Source of the DNA: an uncultured Aquimarina sp.
Lineage (GTDB): Bacteria; Bacteroidota; Bacteroidia; Flavobacteriales; Flavobacteriaceae
Length of the DNA stretch: 64,000 nucleotides
Assembly: GCA_947497175.1 (NCBI GenBank)
Contig: CANMFM010000007.1
Span: 62,001-126,000 of the forward strand
Reading direction: 5' to 3'
Made by a program: the position numbers and the translations under genes. Below, one piece after another: positions 44,829-54,003 of the stretch. The notes beneath the pieces were generated by a model. It saw only the letters and a list, made by a program, of their open reading frames with translations. It searched no databases and was not told where the DNA came from. Each line of letters opens with the position of its first letter. The stretch's first letter is position 1.

Positions 44829-45584
44829 CTAATTGTCCAGCCAGAGTTTTATGGCCATAGCGATTACCATAATAATTAAAAATATCTTTACAATACCATC
44901 ACCTTTTTTTACAGACCACCTGCTGGCAATCCATCCACCGCTTGCATTACCAAAAGCAAGGACTAATCCATATAAATAATCTATTTGTTTGTTGTAAATA
45001 AAAATAACCAGAGCTCCAATAGTATAGATAAAAACTACCAATACTTTTACGGCATTGGCTTTCACGAGGCCCATATAATTTATAGATGTTAATGCTAATA
45101 GGATAAAAATCCCTACACCCGCTTGTATAAAACCGCCATAGATGCCTATAAAGAAAAATGCCAGTACAGATAACCATAGATACTTACCTTGTGTTCTTTC
45201 TATGAGATCTTCAATTTTTACTTTTGGCTTAAAAACCATAAACACCACCACAACAACCATCACAATAGCTAAGATTTTATTAAAAGTTTCTCCTTTAATG
45301 TCTACAGCGATTTGAGCGCCAATTACTGATCCAACCAGAGCAGATAAGCCTAGATAGACACCAAAAGCGTTTGGTGTAATGCCTTTACTTTTAAAACCGG
45401 CAACCGAGGTGATGCTCTGAATAAAAATTCCAATTCGATTAGTACCGTTAGCTACGGCAGGGGGGAGCCCCATAAAAATCAGCATCGGTAAAGTGAGTAA
45501 AGAACCACCACCGGCCATAGTATTGATAACTCCAGCTATAAATCCAATGGCAGCCAAAAGAAAAAGAAGTAATGTTTCGTTCAT
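44829..45584 (-). CDS. TSUP (TauE/SafE-like) membrane permease
   Basis: This is a 251-residue inner-membrane protein with about eight helices in two repeats, each starting with a glycine-rich hairpin such as AGVINTMAGGGSLLTLPML and the later FIGIYGGFIQAGVGIFIL. These are hallmark TauE/SafE repeats. Family members export sulphite or sulphoacetate or transport other anions; the substrate here is not established. The ATG at 45584 is used, although a TTG at 45596 is in frame. It is divergent from a SulP-type transporter, which hints at a shared anion theme. Confidence 0.82.
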   Translation of the reverse strand: MNETLLLFLLAAIGFIAGVINTMAGGGSLLTLPMLIFMGLPPAVANGTNRIGIFIQSITSVAGFKSKGITPNAFGVYLGLSALVGSVIGAQIAVDIKGETFNKILAIVMVVVVVFMVFKPKVKIEDLIERTQGKYLWLSVLAFFFIGIYGGFIQAGVGIFILLALTSINYMGLVKANAVKVLVVFIYTIGALVIFIYNKQIDYLYGLVLAFGNASGGWIASRWSVKKGDGIVKIFLIIMVIAMAIKLWLDN

Positions 45585-45621
45585 TGTGGTATACAAAGTG
45601 TTAAGGGATATACATGATGTT

Positions 45622-45629
45622 CAAAAATA
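45622..45629 (-). promoter_or_regulatory. -7 box of the TSUP permease gene
   Basis: The minus strand reads TATTTTTG, exact TAnnTTTG, 37 bp upstream of the ATG at 45584. Confidence 0.45.
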
Positions 45630-45793
45630 GATAAATCATCAAAATAAAGATATCAAATTGAAAATCATTTGGCATAATTTGACAACTGTTGTAGATTTAC
45701 CTTATCAACCAAACTATACATACTGTTAAAACAACACATAAAATATTTCCATTTCTTCAAATCTTCACAAATAAAGAGTACAACACTTCTGTT

Positions 45794-47476
45794 TTGCGAT
45801 CAGATATCATTGCGGGTATAACCGTTGGAGTAGTTTTGATACCGCAGGCCATTGCATATGCATTACTGATGGGGGTTCCTCCAATCTATGGATTGTATGC
45901 ATGTTTGGTTCCCTTACTTTTGTATGCTTTTTTTGGAACTTCGAGACGGTTAAGTATCGGACCTGTTGCTGTTACTGCTATTTTGGTAATGAGCGGTGTA
46001 AGTCAACTTGCCGATCCATTTACAGAAAAGTTTGTAGAGCTCGTTTTGTTTTCGGGGGTCTTAATTGGAGTTTTACAGATCATCATGAGCGTGCTTAGAA
46101 TGGGGTTTTTGGTTAATCTAATTTCTCAACCAGTAATTTCGGGGTTTATTTCGGCAGCGGCCATTATCATCATTGTTTCTCAATTAAAAGAAGGTTTAGG
46201 TTTAGATATTCCAAGGTTTACATATACGCATCAAACGATTTGGTATGTAGTACATCATTTTTTAGATATAAACTGGCTCACGTTAGGGATTTGTATATTT
46301 TCTATTGTTGTCATCTTACTCTTAAAAAAGTGGAAGCGATCCTTCCCTGGTGCTCTTACTGTACTTGTTATTACTACAATTGCTGCCTATTTTTTTGATC
46401 TAAACACAATGGGAGTGGCAATCATTAAGGATGTGCCCAGAGGATTGCCTGTTTTTATGGTCCCCGAAATGAGTTATGATGCCATGATCGCACTTACCCC
46501 TTCGGTACTAACAGTTACTTTTATAGGATATGTTGGAAGTATAGGGATTGCCAAGTCTTTAGAAATGAAGAATCGTGATCATGTTATCCGGCCAAATCAA
46601 GAATTATTTGCTTTAGGAATAGCTAAAGTTATTGGAGCTTTTTTTCAGGCGGTACCTTCATCAGGAAGTTACAGCAGATCAGCGATTAATGATGAAGCCG
46701 GCGGCAAAACGACAATGTCGTCTATTGTGGCTGCTGTTATGGTAATTTTTTCGTTATTATTTCTAACATCATATTTTTATTATATACCAAATGCTACTTT
46801 GGCTGCTATTATTTTGGTTTCCGTATTTGGGCTTATCAATTTTCGTGAAGCTAAACATCTTTTTACATTGCGCAGGAGGGATTTTATTGTAATGATAATT
46901 ACCTTTGTAGGTACTTTAGTTTTTGGGGTGGAGAAAGGGATTTTTATTGGGGTAATTTTATCGTTTATTTTTCTTCAATATTATAGTTCGAGACCGCATA
47001 TTGCCGAACTTGTAAATATTCCCGGCACCACATATTACAGAAACATTAATCGGTTTCCTGATGCTATACAATCTCGTGACTATCTTATTATTCGTTTTGA
47101 TAATCAATTATATTTTGGAAATTCCAGTTATTTTAAAGATACAATTCAACAATATATTGCTGCACGAGACCCCTTACCAAAGTTTTTAATTTTAGACAAC
47201 ACAAATATGCATGATATCGATAGCACAGGCCTGCATGTGTTAGACGATATATTTCAATATTTAGACGATCTGGGGATGCAATTATTAATGGTGGGTACTA
47301 TAGGTCCCGTACGAGATTTTTTAAAACGATCTGGTTTTACAGACAGGTTAGGAGTAGATCATTATTATCTAACGATTGATGATGCTGTAGGGTACGCAGA
47401 AAATCGTACAAAACATCAAGAAAAACACAAGGCTGCTGTACAATTTAATAAAAACAGAAGGTCTTTTCTGGATTAA
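45794..47476 (+). CDS. SulP family anion transporter with STAS domain
   Basis: This is an inner-membrane transporter (SLC26/SulP fold). It has about 12-14 helices, beginning SDIIAGITVGVVLIPQAIAY and PPIYGLYA, and a C-terminal STAS domain (about 440-550) with ILDNTNMHDIDSTGLHVL. Members carry sulphate, bicarbonate or other anions. The first usable codon is a TTG at 45794, but the frame upstream encodes HKIFPFLQIFTNKEYN, which matches the N-terminus of relatives (…PFLxWLPxY…). No ATG, GTG or TTG exists between the in-frame stop at 45692 and 45794, so the real start is uncertain. Confidence 0.85.
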   Translation: MRSDIIAGITVGVVLIPQAIAYALLMGVPPIYGLYACLVPLLLYAFFGTSRRLSIGPVAVTAILVMSGVSQLADPFTEKFVELVLFSGVLIGVLQIIMSVLRMGFLVNLISQPVISGFISAAAIIIIVSQLKEGLGLDIPRFTYTHQTIWYVVHHFLDINWLTLGICIFSIVVILLLKKWKRSFPGALTVLVITTIAAYFFDLNTMGVAIIKDVPRGLPVFMVPEMSYDAMIALTPSVLTVTFIGYVGSIGIAKSLEMKNRDHVIRPNQELFALGIAKVIGAFFQAVPSSGSYSRSAINDEAGGKTTMSSIVAAVMVIFSLLFLTSYFYYIPNATLAAIILVSVFGLINFREAKHLFTLRRRDFIVMIITFVGTLVFGVEKGIFIGVILSFIFLQYYSSRPHIAELVNIPGTTYYRNINRFPDAIQSRDYLIIRFDNQLYFGNSSYFKDTIQQYIAARDPLPKFLILDNTNMHDIDSTGLHVLDDIFQYLDDLGMQLLMVGTIGPVRDFLKRSGFTDRLGVDHYYLTIDDAVGYAENRTKHQEKHKAAVQFNKNRRSFLD

Positions 47477-47509
47477 AAAAGGCATGTTTTTTAGGGTAAG
47501 ACCTAAAGG

Positions 47510-48475
47510 CTATTCATCTTCATACAAATGCAGCTTTAGTCCCATACCATAATTCGTGTTATTATTTTTAATCAGGTTGTTATTATCACTATATTCTTTA
47601 TCAAATCGTTGCCAGCTTCGGTTTTTGAAAAATATTCTTCTGGTAAAGGTTTTATAACCATCAATTTTATCTGTAAATGGTAATAATGGTCTAAATGTGG
47701 TTGAAACCTTTACAATGCCTTTACGTGTTTCGATCTCGCTATACTTTTTGGTTTGTTGTAATTTACCGTCTTTATCGGCATAGCCTAGTACCTGAATAGA
47801 AACGAAAATACCTTCTTTTGGAATAAAGATTTTATATTCTGAAACGTTCAGTTCAAAATTGGATTTATCCTTCTCGCTAACTCTAAAAATAATATCTTCA
47901 TAAGACAATCTTTTGCCGGGATAGCCATTATCATTACCATAAAATTGCATTTTAAAAATTGTTGAAAACGATTGATTCTTTGTAGCATTTCTATTCGACG
48001 ATTCTACTTTTATAGGTAGATATACTGAAGCTATCTTGGTCGATTTTTCGGTATTCTTTGGAAAAAAAACAGCGATCTCCGATTCTACGGTAGGGAGCCA
48101 GGATCTAAAGTAATCGTTATGAACTTGAGAAGCTCGTTTCTTAGTCTTGTATTTTCTTTTTTTCTCTGCCATGATATAGACCTCTTTCAACATAGCAACG
48201 TCTTCAGCCAGAAAAATCTCTTTGGGTATTGATTTTGTTGATAATACCACCTCTTTATGTCCCATAGCCGAAATATATAAAGAATCTATATCGGCATACC
48301 ATTTTTTAGAAAATCTAAAATTACCGTCTGCATCGGCAAAAGTACCATTACCATTGCCAAAAGAAATAGTCGCGTATGATATGGGCTTTCTCTGTGCAGA
48401 ATCCAGCACAGTATACTGCTGTGAGTAAGCAGTTTGTGCTAAAAAAAGCAGTAGTAGGGGAAACAGCTTTTTCAT
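47510..48475 (-). CDS. Exported carboxypeptidase-regulatory-like domain protein
   Basis: This is a 321-residue exported protein with signal peptide LLLLFLAQTAYSQ. Residues 20-105 form a carboxypeptidase-regulatory-like (beta-sandwich) domain: KPISYATISFGNGNGTFADADGNF and MGHKEVVL. The rest is an uncharacterised basic, beta-rich domain found with this module in Bacteroidota (FFPKNTEKSTKIASVYLPI, ISVQVLGYADKDG-like). No plug or barrel follows, so it is not a TonB-dependent receptor. Function unknown. Confidence 0.75.
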   Translation of the reverse strand: MKKLFPLLLLFLAQTAYSQQYTVLDSAQRKPISYATISFGNGNGTFADADGNFRFSKKWYADIDSLYISAMGHKEVVLSTKSIPKEIFLAEDVAMLKEVYIMAEKKRKYKTKKRASQVHNDYFRSWLPTVESEIAVFFPKNTEKSTKIASVYLPIKVESSNRNATKNQSFSTIFKMQFYGNDNGYPGKRLSYEDIIFRVSEKDKSNFELNVSEYKIFIPKEGIFVSIQVLGYADKDGKLQQTKKYSEIETRKGIVKVSTTFRPLLPFTDKIDGYKTFTRRIFFKNRSWQRFDKEYSDNNNLIKNNNTNYGMGLKLHLYEDE

Positions 48476-48605
48476 AGTAGTTGTTGGGGATTAAGAAAAC
48501 TAAAGTAATAAATATTTTACAATGAAGCTATTATTGTGCCAAAGAGGTAAGAAATTAGTAGTTAATGAAATTAAAATCAGAGAGGCGGCTTCTATTTTTA
48601 AAACG

Positions 48606-48613
48606 TATCTTTG
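48606..48613 (+). promoter_or_regulatory. -7 box of the EamA transporter gene
   Basis: TATCTTTG, an exact TAnnTTTG match, 8 bp before the ATG at 48622. It implies a leaderless or nearly leaderless mRNA and excludes the upstream ATG at 48565. Confidence 0.55.
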
Positions 48614-48621
48614 CTAGCTTT

Positions 48622-49452
48622 ATGAAAAAAGCCATATACTACATGCTTTTAAGCGCAGTATGTTTTACTGTGATGAATTTATTTGTGAAGTACCTTGCTC
48701 ATTTTGGCGGAGGGCAGTTAGTCTTATTTAGAGCATTTGGTTCCTTGTTTTTTACCATGAGTTATCTACTCTGGCATAAAATTCCGATTTTAGGAAATCA
48801 AAAAAAACTTCTAGTCTATCGTGGTTTGGCTGGTGTAACCTCAATGGGGCTATTTTTTATGTCGGTACATTATTTACCCATTGGATCTGCCGTTTCTCTA
48901 CGATACCTATCTCCAATTTTTGCTACGATCCTGGCGGTGTTTTTCCTAAAAGAACGAGTAAATCCTGTACAATGGTTATTTTTCTTGATGGCATTTACGG
49001 GAGTACTTATGATAAAAGGTTTTGATCCAAATATTCATTCTTTTGGATTTTTACTCATATTGGGTTCGGCTTTATTTAGTGGTATAGTATATGTACTTAT
49101 TAATAAAATAGGACAAAATGACCATCCTGTTGTGATTGTGAATTATTTTATGTGGATTTCATTTCTCGTAGGTGGTATATTATCTGTTTTTAATTGGACA
49201 ACTCCAAAAGGAGTGGAGTGGATTTTGTTATTAAGCTTAGGAATCTTTGGATACTTTGGTCAGTTATTTATGACCAAGGCGTTTCAGTCTCAGGCTACAA
49301 ACAAGATTGTCTCACTTAAATATGTAGAAGTGATTTTTACAATGATTGCAGGAGTATTTTGGTTCTCTGACACATACCCGTTATTAAGCCTAGTGGGGAC
49401 ACTATTAGTAATCACAGGGTTAATTCTAAATATTTGGTATAAGAAAAAATAA
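48622..49452 (+). CDS. DMT family (EamA) transporter
   Basis: This is a 276-residue inner-membrane carrier with ten predicted helices in two EamA repeats. It starts AIYYMLLSAVCFTVMNLFVK and has the conserved LVLFRAFGSLFF and SLRYLSPIFATILAVFFLKERV, with the repeat echoed by ALSLKYVEVIFTMIAGVFWF. Substrates of such proteins range from amino acids to metabolites and cannot be assigned. It starts at the ATG at 48622, given the promoter at 48606-48613. Confidence 0.88.
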   Translation: MKKAIYYMLLSAVCFTVMNLFVKYLAHFGGGQLVLFRAFGSLFFTMSYLLWHKIPILGNQKKLLVYRGLAGVTSMGLFFMSVHYLPIGSAVSLRYLSPIFATILAVFFLKERVNPVQWLFFLMAFTGVLMIKGFDPNIHSFGFLLILGSALFSGIVYVLINKIGQNDHPVVIVNYFMWISFLVGGILSVFNWTTPKGVEWILLLSLGIFGYFGQLFMTKAFQSQATNKIVSLKYVEVIFTMIAGVFWFSDTYPLLSLVGTLLVITGLILNIWYKKK

Positions 49453-49484
49453 CTTAATAGAGTGGGATAATTCTATTGGGTTTC

Positions 49485-49736
49485 TTATGAAAAGTCCTCT
49501 CTTAGATAATACATAATTTTTGCCTTATCACTAAAACTTTTAATGGTAATAATATCTCCAGTAAGTTTATTATAAATTACTTCGGCAAACAATAAATCTA
49601 TATAGAAAATACTATAATAAAAATCGCGATTTTGATCATTAATAGTAAAGAGATGAATCCCGCGATCCCAGATATCTTTATATTTATGTGTTAATTGTCG
49701 AGCATTGAACTCCTGCTCAAGGGTAATTTTGTGCAT
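49485..49736 (-). CDS. Hypothetical small protein
   Basis: This is an 83-residue protein with no family recognised. It contains aromatic beta-like stretches (FYYSIFYIDLLFAEVIYN) and a basic-acidic mix, and starts MHKITLEQEFNARQL. No signal peptide. It lies 99 bp downstream of the FRG gene on the same strand and may be cotranscribed. Confidence 0.5.
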   Translation of the reverse strand: MHKITLEQEFNARQLTHKYKDIWDRGIHLFTINDQNRDFYYSIFYIDLLFAEVIYNKLTGDIITIKSFSDKAKIMYYLREDFS

Positions 49737-49835
49737 AAGTTATCATTTTTAAAATTTGGGTCGGTCCTAAATTACGGAAAAACCGTATCATTTGCAAATG
49801 AACTGTTTAATGCTAACTGAAGGGTGCATTTTTCA

Positions 49836-50504
49836 TTAATACGTTTTAGTTTCTAACCATCGCAAATCTCTGGCAACTCCTTCTAAACCGGGATACATTA
49901 ATCGTTGATTTACCCCATATTTAAAAAGCGTTTTCTTAATAGATGCCTTAATGTGTTTTGGGATTACTACTTTCATAAGTTTATCATGAACAAAGGCAAC
50001 CTCGGGTTGATGATGCACAGTAAATAGACCTGCTTGATTCTGAATTCTGGCAGAAATATAAGGTGGACGATACTTATACACTTTATCAAGTGCATATGGA
50101 TCTGTTTGATCAGGAACTTGTATGGTCGAACATCCTGAAAGTTTATAAACAGCTCCATCGTTAACGGGAGTAGATTCTACGGCAAAATAAATAGCTATTA
50201 ATGGATTATACGTCCAATCCAGTAATCGGGTTGGCAGCCCGTAATGTTGTGCTATGGCAAGCCATTCTAGTTCATTATTAGGTTTATGCTCCAGATAGGG
50301 GATCGAAGATTCTTTAAATAACTTTGTAAGTCTTGCCTCCAGACGGTCAATTGGTTTTCCTGTGATTGATTCGCAGCGGCCTAATGAGGTAATTAGCTCG
50401 TAAAGAGTATTAGATACACCACGGTATACAAAGTTTTGTCCAATTTTTTGGCGTTCCAGAGCCTCTAAGAGCTCTTCAAAGGTTTTAATTGTAATAGTCT
50501 CCAT
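49836..50504 (-). CDS. FRG domain protein
   Basis: This is a 222-residue protein consisting of an FRG domain: FVYRGVSNT (the Phe/Tyr-Arg-Gly core near 26) and later WLAIAQHYGLPTRLLDWTYNPLIAIYFAV, the family's most conserved stretch. FRG proteins occur singly or as fusions in bacteria and phages, and some sit in defence loci; their reaction is not established. There is no defence neighbour here, since it is flanked by a small hypothetical and a sugar dehydrogenase. Confidence 0.8.
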   Translation of the reverse strand: METITIKTFEELLEALERQKIGQNFVYRGVSNTLYELITSLGRCESITGKPIDRLEARLTKLFKESSIPYLEHKPNNELEWLAIAQHYGLPTRLLDWTYNPLIAIYFAVESTPVNDGAVYKLSGCSTIQVPDQTDPYALDKVYKYRPPYISARIQNQAGLFTVHHQPEVAFVHDKLMKVVIPKHIKASIKKTLFKYGVNQRLMYPGLEGVARDLRWLETKTY

Positions 50505-50599
50505 ATATTAATTCACTAAATATATACTTTTTGGAGAATACGTTTTATACATTAAGGGTTAAGATTGCCCTAAATAAGAAAAATCTTACGCACTTATTC

Positions 50600-51739
50600 T
50601 TAATTCAGTCTGTTAATCTCAATAATACGATGTGTATTGGTGGTATCGCCATAAGAATCACCATTGGTGGCAATAAAAACTCTCCCTTCAGGGGATACGG
50701 CTATGTCTCTAATTCGACCAAATACATCTTCAAAAAAGGTTTCTTCCTGTGTCACAGTTGATCCATCACTATTTAAAGTTAGCGCACTTATTTTTTTATC
50801 TTTTAAAACGGTCAATATAAGTTTATTTGTCCATTGCGGAATTCGATCACTGGTATAATATATTAGATCTGAAGGCGCAATGGTCGGAGTCCAATTTGTA
50901 ATCGATTCGGTTACCGGAGTCGTGGCAGCAAATGATTCTTCGCCTGGAGTATCAATTAGTCCTCTTACCTCTGGCCAACCATAATTTTCGCCAATAGATA
51001 TGATATTAATTTCGTCATCAGTATTAGGGCCATGTTCTGAGCTATAAATACGGCCACCTGGCCCTGGTGTTAATCCTTGCGGATTTCTATGACCTATGCT
51101 ATAAATCGGACTTCCTGATACGGGATTATTAGCAGGAATGCTTCCATCCAGATTAACTCTAAGTATTTTTCCTGCCAAAGAGTTCATGTCTTGAGAGAGA
51201 CTGGTATTTCCTGCATCTCCTGTTGACATGTATAAATGGAGATCTTGGGTAATTAAAAGCCGACTACCATTATGAATTCTATTGGCAGGGATTTGATCAA
51301 TCAGTATAGTTTCGTTTGATAACGTGTTGTTAGAATATGTAAAATGTACCAAACGTTCTAATAAAGTATTTCCACTGCTATAGGTGTAAACCACATATAC
51401 CAATGGGTTATTATTAAAATCAGGATGAAGCGCCATCCCAAGCAAACCGCTTTCTTGTTGTTGGGCAACATTATTTAGAGTAAGCACCACTTGTTGTTCT
51501 CCTGTGTCTGGGTTGATTCTACTTATTTTTCCATTACGCTCGGTTACCCAAAGAAAATCATCAGGCCCCCAAAGTAATTCCCATGGTACACTCAACGTAT
51601 TAATTACAGTTGTCGTTGCATTTGTGGGAGTAGGAACAGGATCTGGATTATTAATTGTTGGATTGTTATCATCTCCTGAGCAACCAAAAAAAAGTATTAC
51701 CAATACTATAGTAGTGGTAAATTTCTGTAAATCTTTCAT
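50600..51739 (-). CDS. PQQ-dependent sugar dehydrogenase-like lipoprotein
   Basis: This is a 379-residue exported quinoprotein of the soluble glucose dehydrogenase/Hhip-like beta-propeller family. The lipoprotein signal is VILFFGCSGDD (Cys near 20). Family segments include WELLWGPDDFLWVTERNGKI, GMALHPDF, GNTSLSQD, IGHRNPQG, YSSEHGPNTDDEINI and YGWPEVRG. The pathway is periplasmic oxidation of a sugar or polyol, with the exact substrate unknown. PQQ synthesis genes are not in the window, so cofactor may be scavenged. Confidence 0.85.
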   Translation of the reverse strand: MKDLQKFTTTIVLVILFFGCSGDDNNPTINNPDPVPTPTNATTTVINTLSVPWELLWGPDDFLWVTERNGKISRINPDTGEQQVVLTLNNVAQQQESGLLGMALHPDFNNNPLVYVVYTYSSGNTLLERLVHFTYSNNTLSNETILIDQIPANRIHNGSRLLITQDLHLYMSTGDAGNTSLSQDMNSLAGKILRVNLDGSIPANNPVSGSPIYSIGHRNPQGLTPGPGGRIYSSEHGPNTDDEINIISIGENYGWPEVRGLIDTPGEESFAATTPVTESITNWTPTIAPSDLIYYTSDRIPQWTNKLILTVLKDKKISALTLNSDGSTVTQEETFFEDVFGRIRDIAVSPEGRVFIATNGDSYGDTTNTHRIIEINRLN

Positions 51740-52145
51740 AACCCTAATGTCTTTAATTTTTGAATAACCTTTATATTAATAACCAATACTTTATGGATTT
51801 ATTTTATATAGATCTAAACGTCCAAGATTTTCAAGAATCAGTTTACAAAGAATGTAGAGGAACATCCTAAATATATTTTTTCAAGATATTGAAAATGCTA
51901 TACAGTCTTAGAAGCCTTTTATGGAGTATTACTTATTCAAGAAATAAAGTGTCGAACTCTATGAACTCCTTTTATTTTAATTAGCAGGTTATAAAAACTA
52001 TGTCACGGTATAAATCCCATTATCTTAAATCCTTATGAACGACCTTATGTTTTTACTGCATTAGTGTACTTCTAAAAAAATCCCCAGTACTACACTAGGG
52101 ATACTGGGGATGTTAAACAATATAATTTGAGTATGTTGAATTATT
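51740..52145. other. 406 bp intergenic region
   Basis: Between the sugar dehydrogenase and the YCII gene. It contains a terminator at 52073-52111 and a 25-codon frame (51793-51870) without recognisable features. Nothing else was supported. Confidence 0.5.
52073..52111 (-). terminator. Terminator of the sigma-YCII operon
   Basis: 10-bp arms ATCCCCAGTA (52080-52089) and TACTGGGGAT (52102-52111) with a 12-nt loop; on the minus strand followed by a T run (plus As 52073-52080). It lies 34 bp beyond the YCII stop codon. Confidence 0.85.
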
Positions 52146-52502
52146 TTAATTAATGCCTTCAACTACCTTAACCGGGCGTACCTCTATACGCCAGATCCCC
52201 TCTTCAAATCTTGGGTCACGTTTTGCAATTTCTATAGCTTCATCAAGATCTGTGGCTAGTAAATGATAATAGCCGGAGATAATTTCTTTGGTTTCATTAT
52301 AGGGACCATCTACTATTTTACCATTTTTATATGATAAGATTTTCCCATCCATCTCTAAGGGTTGAGCCGATTTCATTTTACCTTCTTCCATTAACCGTTT
52401 AATATACCCACCAACTTTTTCGATATGTTGCTGTAATTGTTCAGGAGAAAGGTCAGCCTTTGGTTCTTCTTCACTTCTAATAAATAACATGAATTCTTTC
52501 AT
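52146..52502 (-). CDS. YCII-related (DGPF family) protein
   Basis: This is a 118-residue small protein with the YCII fold. It begins MKEFMLFIRSEEEP and contains GKIVDGPYNETKEIISGYY, the DGPF-type motif, here DGPY. In many bacteria this family is genetically linked to ECF42 sigma factors, as it is here, 45 bp downstream of the sigma gene. It is thought to be part of the sigma's signalling or its regulon, but its biochemistry is unknown. Confidence 0.88.
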   Translation of the reverse strand: MKEFMLFIRSEEEPKADLSPEQLQQHIEKVGGYIKRLMEEGKMKSAQPLEMDGKILSYKNGKIVDGPYNETKEIISGYYHLLATDLDEAIEIAKRDPRFEEGIWRIEVRPVKVVEGIN

Positions 52503-52547
52503 TATTTCTATAATTTATGATTTATACCCCTACAACAATCAAATCTC

Positions 52548-53810
52548 TCAAATAGGGACAATATTTTTCAATTTTTTTTCGATCAATTTGATATCTCTAG
52601 GATTAGAGCATAAAATACGAGCTTGTTTTAAAGAAATAACAGCGTTATCGATATCGTTTTCTTGTATATAAAACTCCGCTATAGTTGCATGAAAAAGATA
52701 ATGACTTTCAATATCAGAGTCCTGTTTTAATTGTATTAGTGTTTTAATAGCAGCTTTATTGCCTTTAACTTTTGCTAATGGTATACTACGATTTAATCGC
52801 ACTACCGGCGTGTCCTGAAGTCTTAATAAGCTATCGTAAAGTGCTAATATTTCTATCCAATTTGTATTTTCAAAGCTCGATGCTATACAGTGTTGGGCAG
52901 ATATGGTAGCTAATATCTGATATGTAGAAGTAGCATTATCTTTGGTAGTCTCATTGAGATAATAAATCCCTCTGTTTATTAATTTTTTATTCCATAATGT
53001 TCGATCCTGCTTGTGCATTTCAATTAAATTATCAGAAGTACTACGAGCTTCAAATCGAGCGACATTTAAATACATTAAAGCGAGCAATGACGCAATGTTT
53101 GATTTGTTAAGAATATTTTGATTGGTATATAATATTTCTGTCAGTCGTATAGCTTCAAGACAAAGATCATATCGTACAATTTTGTTTTGTCGAGATGGAC
53201 TATATCCTTCATTGAAAAGCAGGTAAATAGTCTTTAAAATAATATCTATACTTTCACCACTATTTTGAGGGATCTCGAAAGAAATTTTAGCATCTCTTAA
53301 TTGCTTGCGTCCTCTTACCAATCGCTTATTGATGGTTTCTCGTGTTGTAAAGAAGGCATTTGCAATTTCACTAATGCTAAATCCACATAAAATTTTTAGT
53401 ATTAGTGTGATCTGAGAATTTTCTGAAATAGTAGGGTGGCAGCATACAAACATCATTTTTAACTGTTCATCATTAATTACATCTTCAGAAATATGAAAAT
53501 CTTCTCGTTGATCTTGCAACACATTATACTTGTGATGGGTTTGGTATTGCAAAAGATGCTTTTTACGCTTTAAAATATTGAGAGTGTGATTTTTGGCAGT
53601 GATATATAACCAAGCCCTGGGGTTTTCAGGAATCCCGTTTTGTTGCCAATGATCCACGGCCTTTAACAGTGTTTCCTGCACAATATCTTCTGCCGTTTGT
53701 ACATGATCAGTACCTACATACCGGGTTACTACAGATACAATTTTTCCGTACTCATTTCTGAAGAAATGTTCTGTAAGTTCCTGAGTGGCTTTGGTATTAT
53801 AATTTTTCAT
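52548..53810 (-). CDS. ECF42-type RNA polymerase sigma factor
   Basis: This is a 420-residue extracytoplasmic-function sigma factor. Region 2 is at about 20-90 (AEDIVQETLLKAVDHW, then GIPENPRAWLYITAKNHTLN). Region 4 is at about 130-185 (ILCGFSISEIANAFFTTRETINKRLVRGRKQL). The C-terminal extension of about 230 residues (helical, TPR-like; LNRSIPLAKVKG and the late TIAEFYIQENDIDNAVISLKQAR) is the hallmark of ECF42, which lacks a classical anti-sigma. The adjacent DGPF protein fits this group. It is the first gene of the operon. Confidence 0.88.
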   Translation of the reverse strand: MKNYNTKATQELTEHFFRNEYGKIVSVVTRYVGTDHVQTAEDIVQETLLKAVDHWQQNGIPENPRAWLYITAKNHTLNILKRKKHLLQYQTHHKYNVLQDQREDFHISEDVINDEQLKMMFVCCHPTISENSQITLILKILCGFSISEIANAFFTTRETINKRLVRGRKQLRDAKISFEIPQNSGESIDIILKTIYLLFNEGYSPSRQNKIVRYDLCLEAIRLTEILYTNQNILNKSNIASLLALMYLNVARFEARSTSDNLIEMHKQDRTLWNKKLINRGIYYLNETTKDNATSTYQILATISAQHCIASSFENTNWIEILALYDSLLRLQDTPVVRLNRSIPLAKVKGNKAAIKTLIQLKQDSDIESHYLFHATIAEFYIQENDIDNAVISLKQARILCSNPRDIKLIEKKLKNIVPI

Positions 53811-54003
53811 TGAAATACAAGGTGTGATGTCGTAATGATCATATCATCTAAGTGGGCCTTATTTTCTTTATTTTTAGTTATAAAGATAGCATCATTTTGT
53901 TGATATAGATTGCTGATAAATTAGTATCTTCATAAGATATAAATATTCCGAATAAGAAAATACTTCTAGGGGAGATGATTCGGGGGATTATTAGAAATGT
54001 ATT

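Noticed and set aside
51793..51870. 25-codon frame upstream of the sugar dehydrogenase
   Set aside because: No conserved pattern or regulatory signal; treated as chance.
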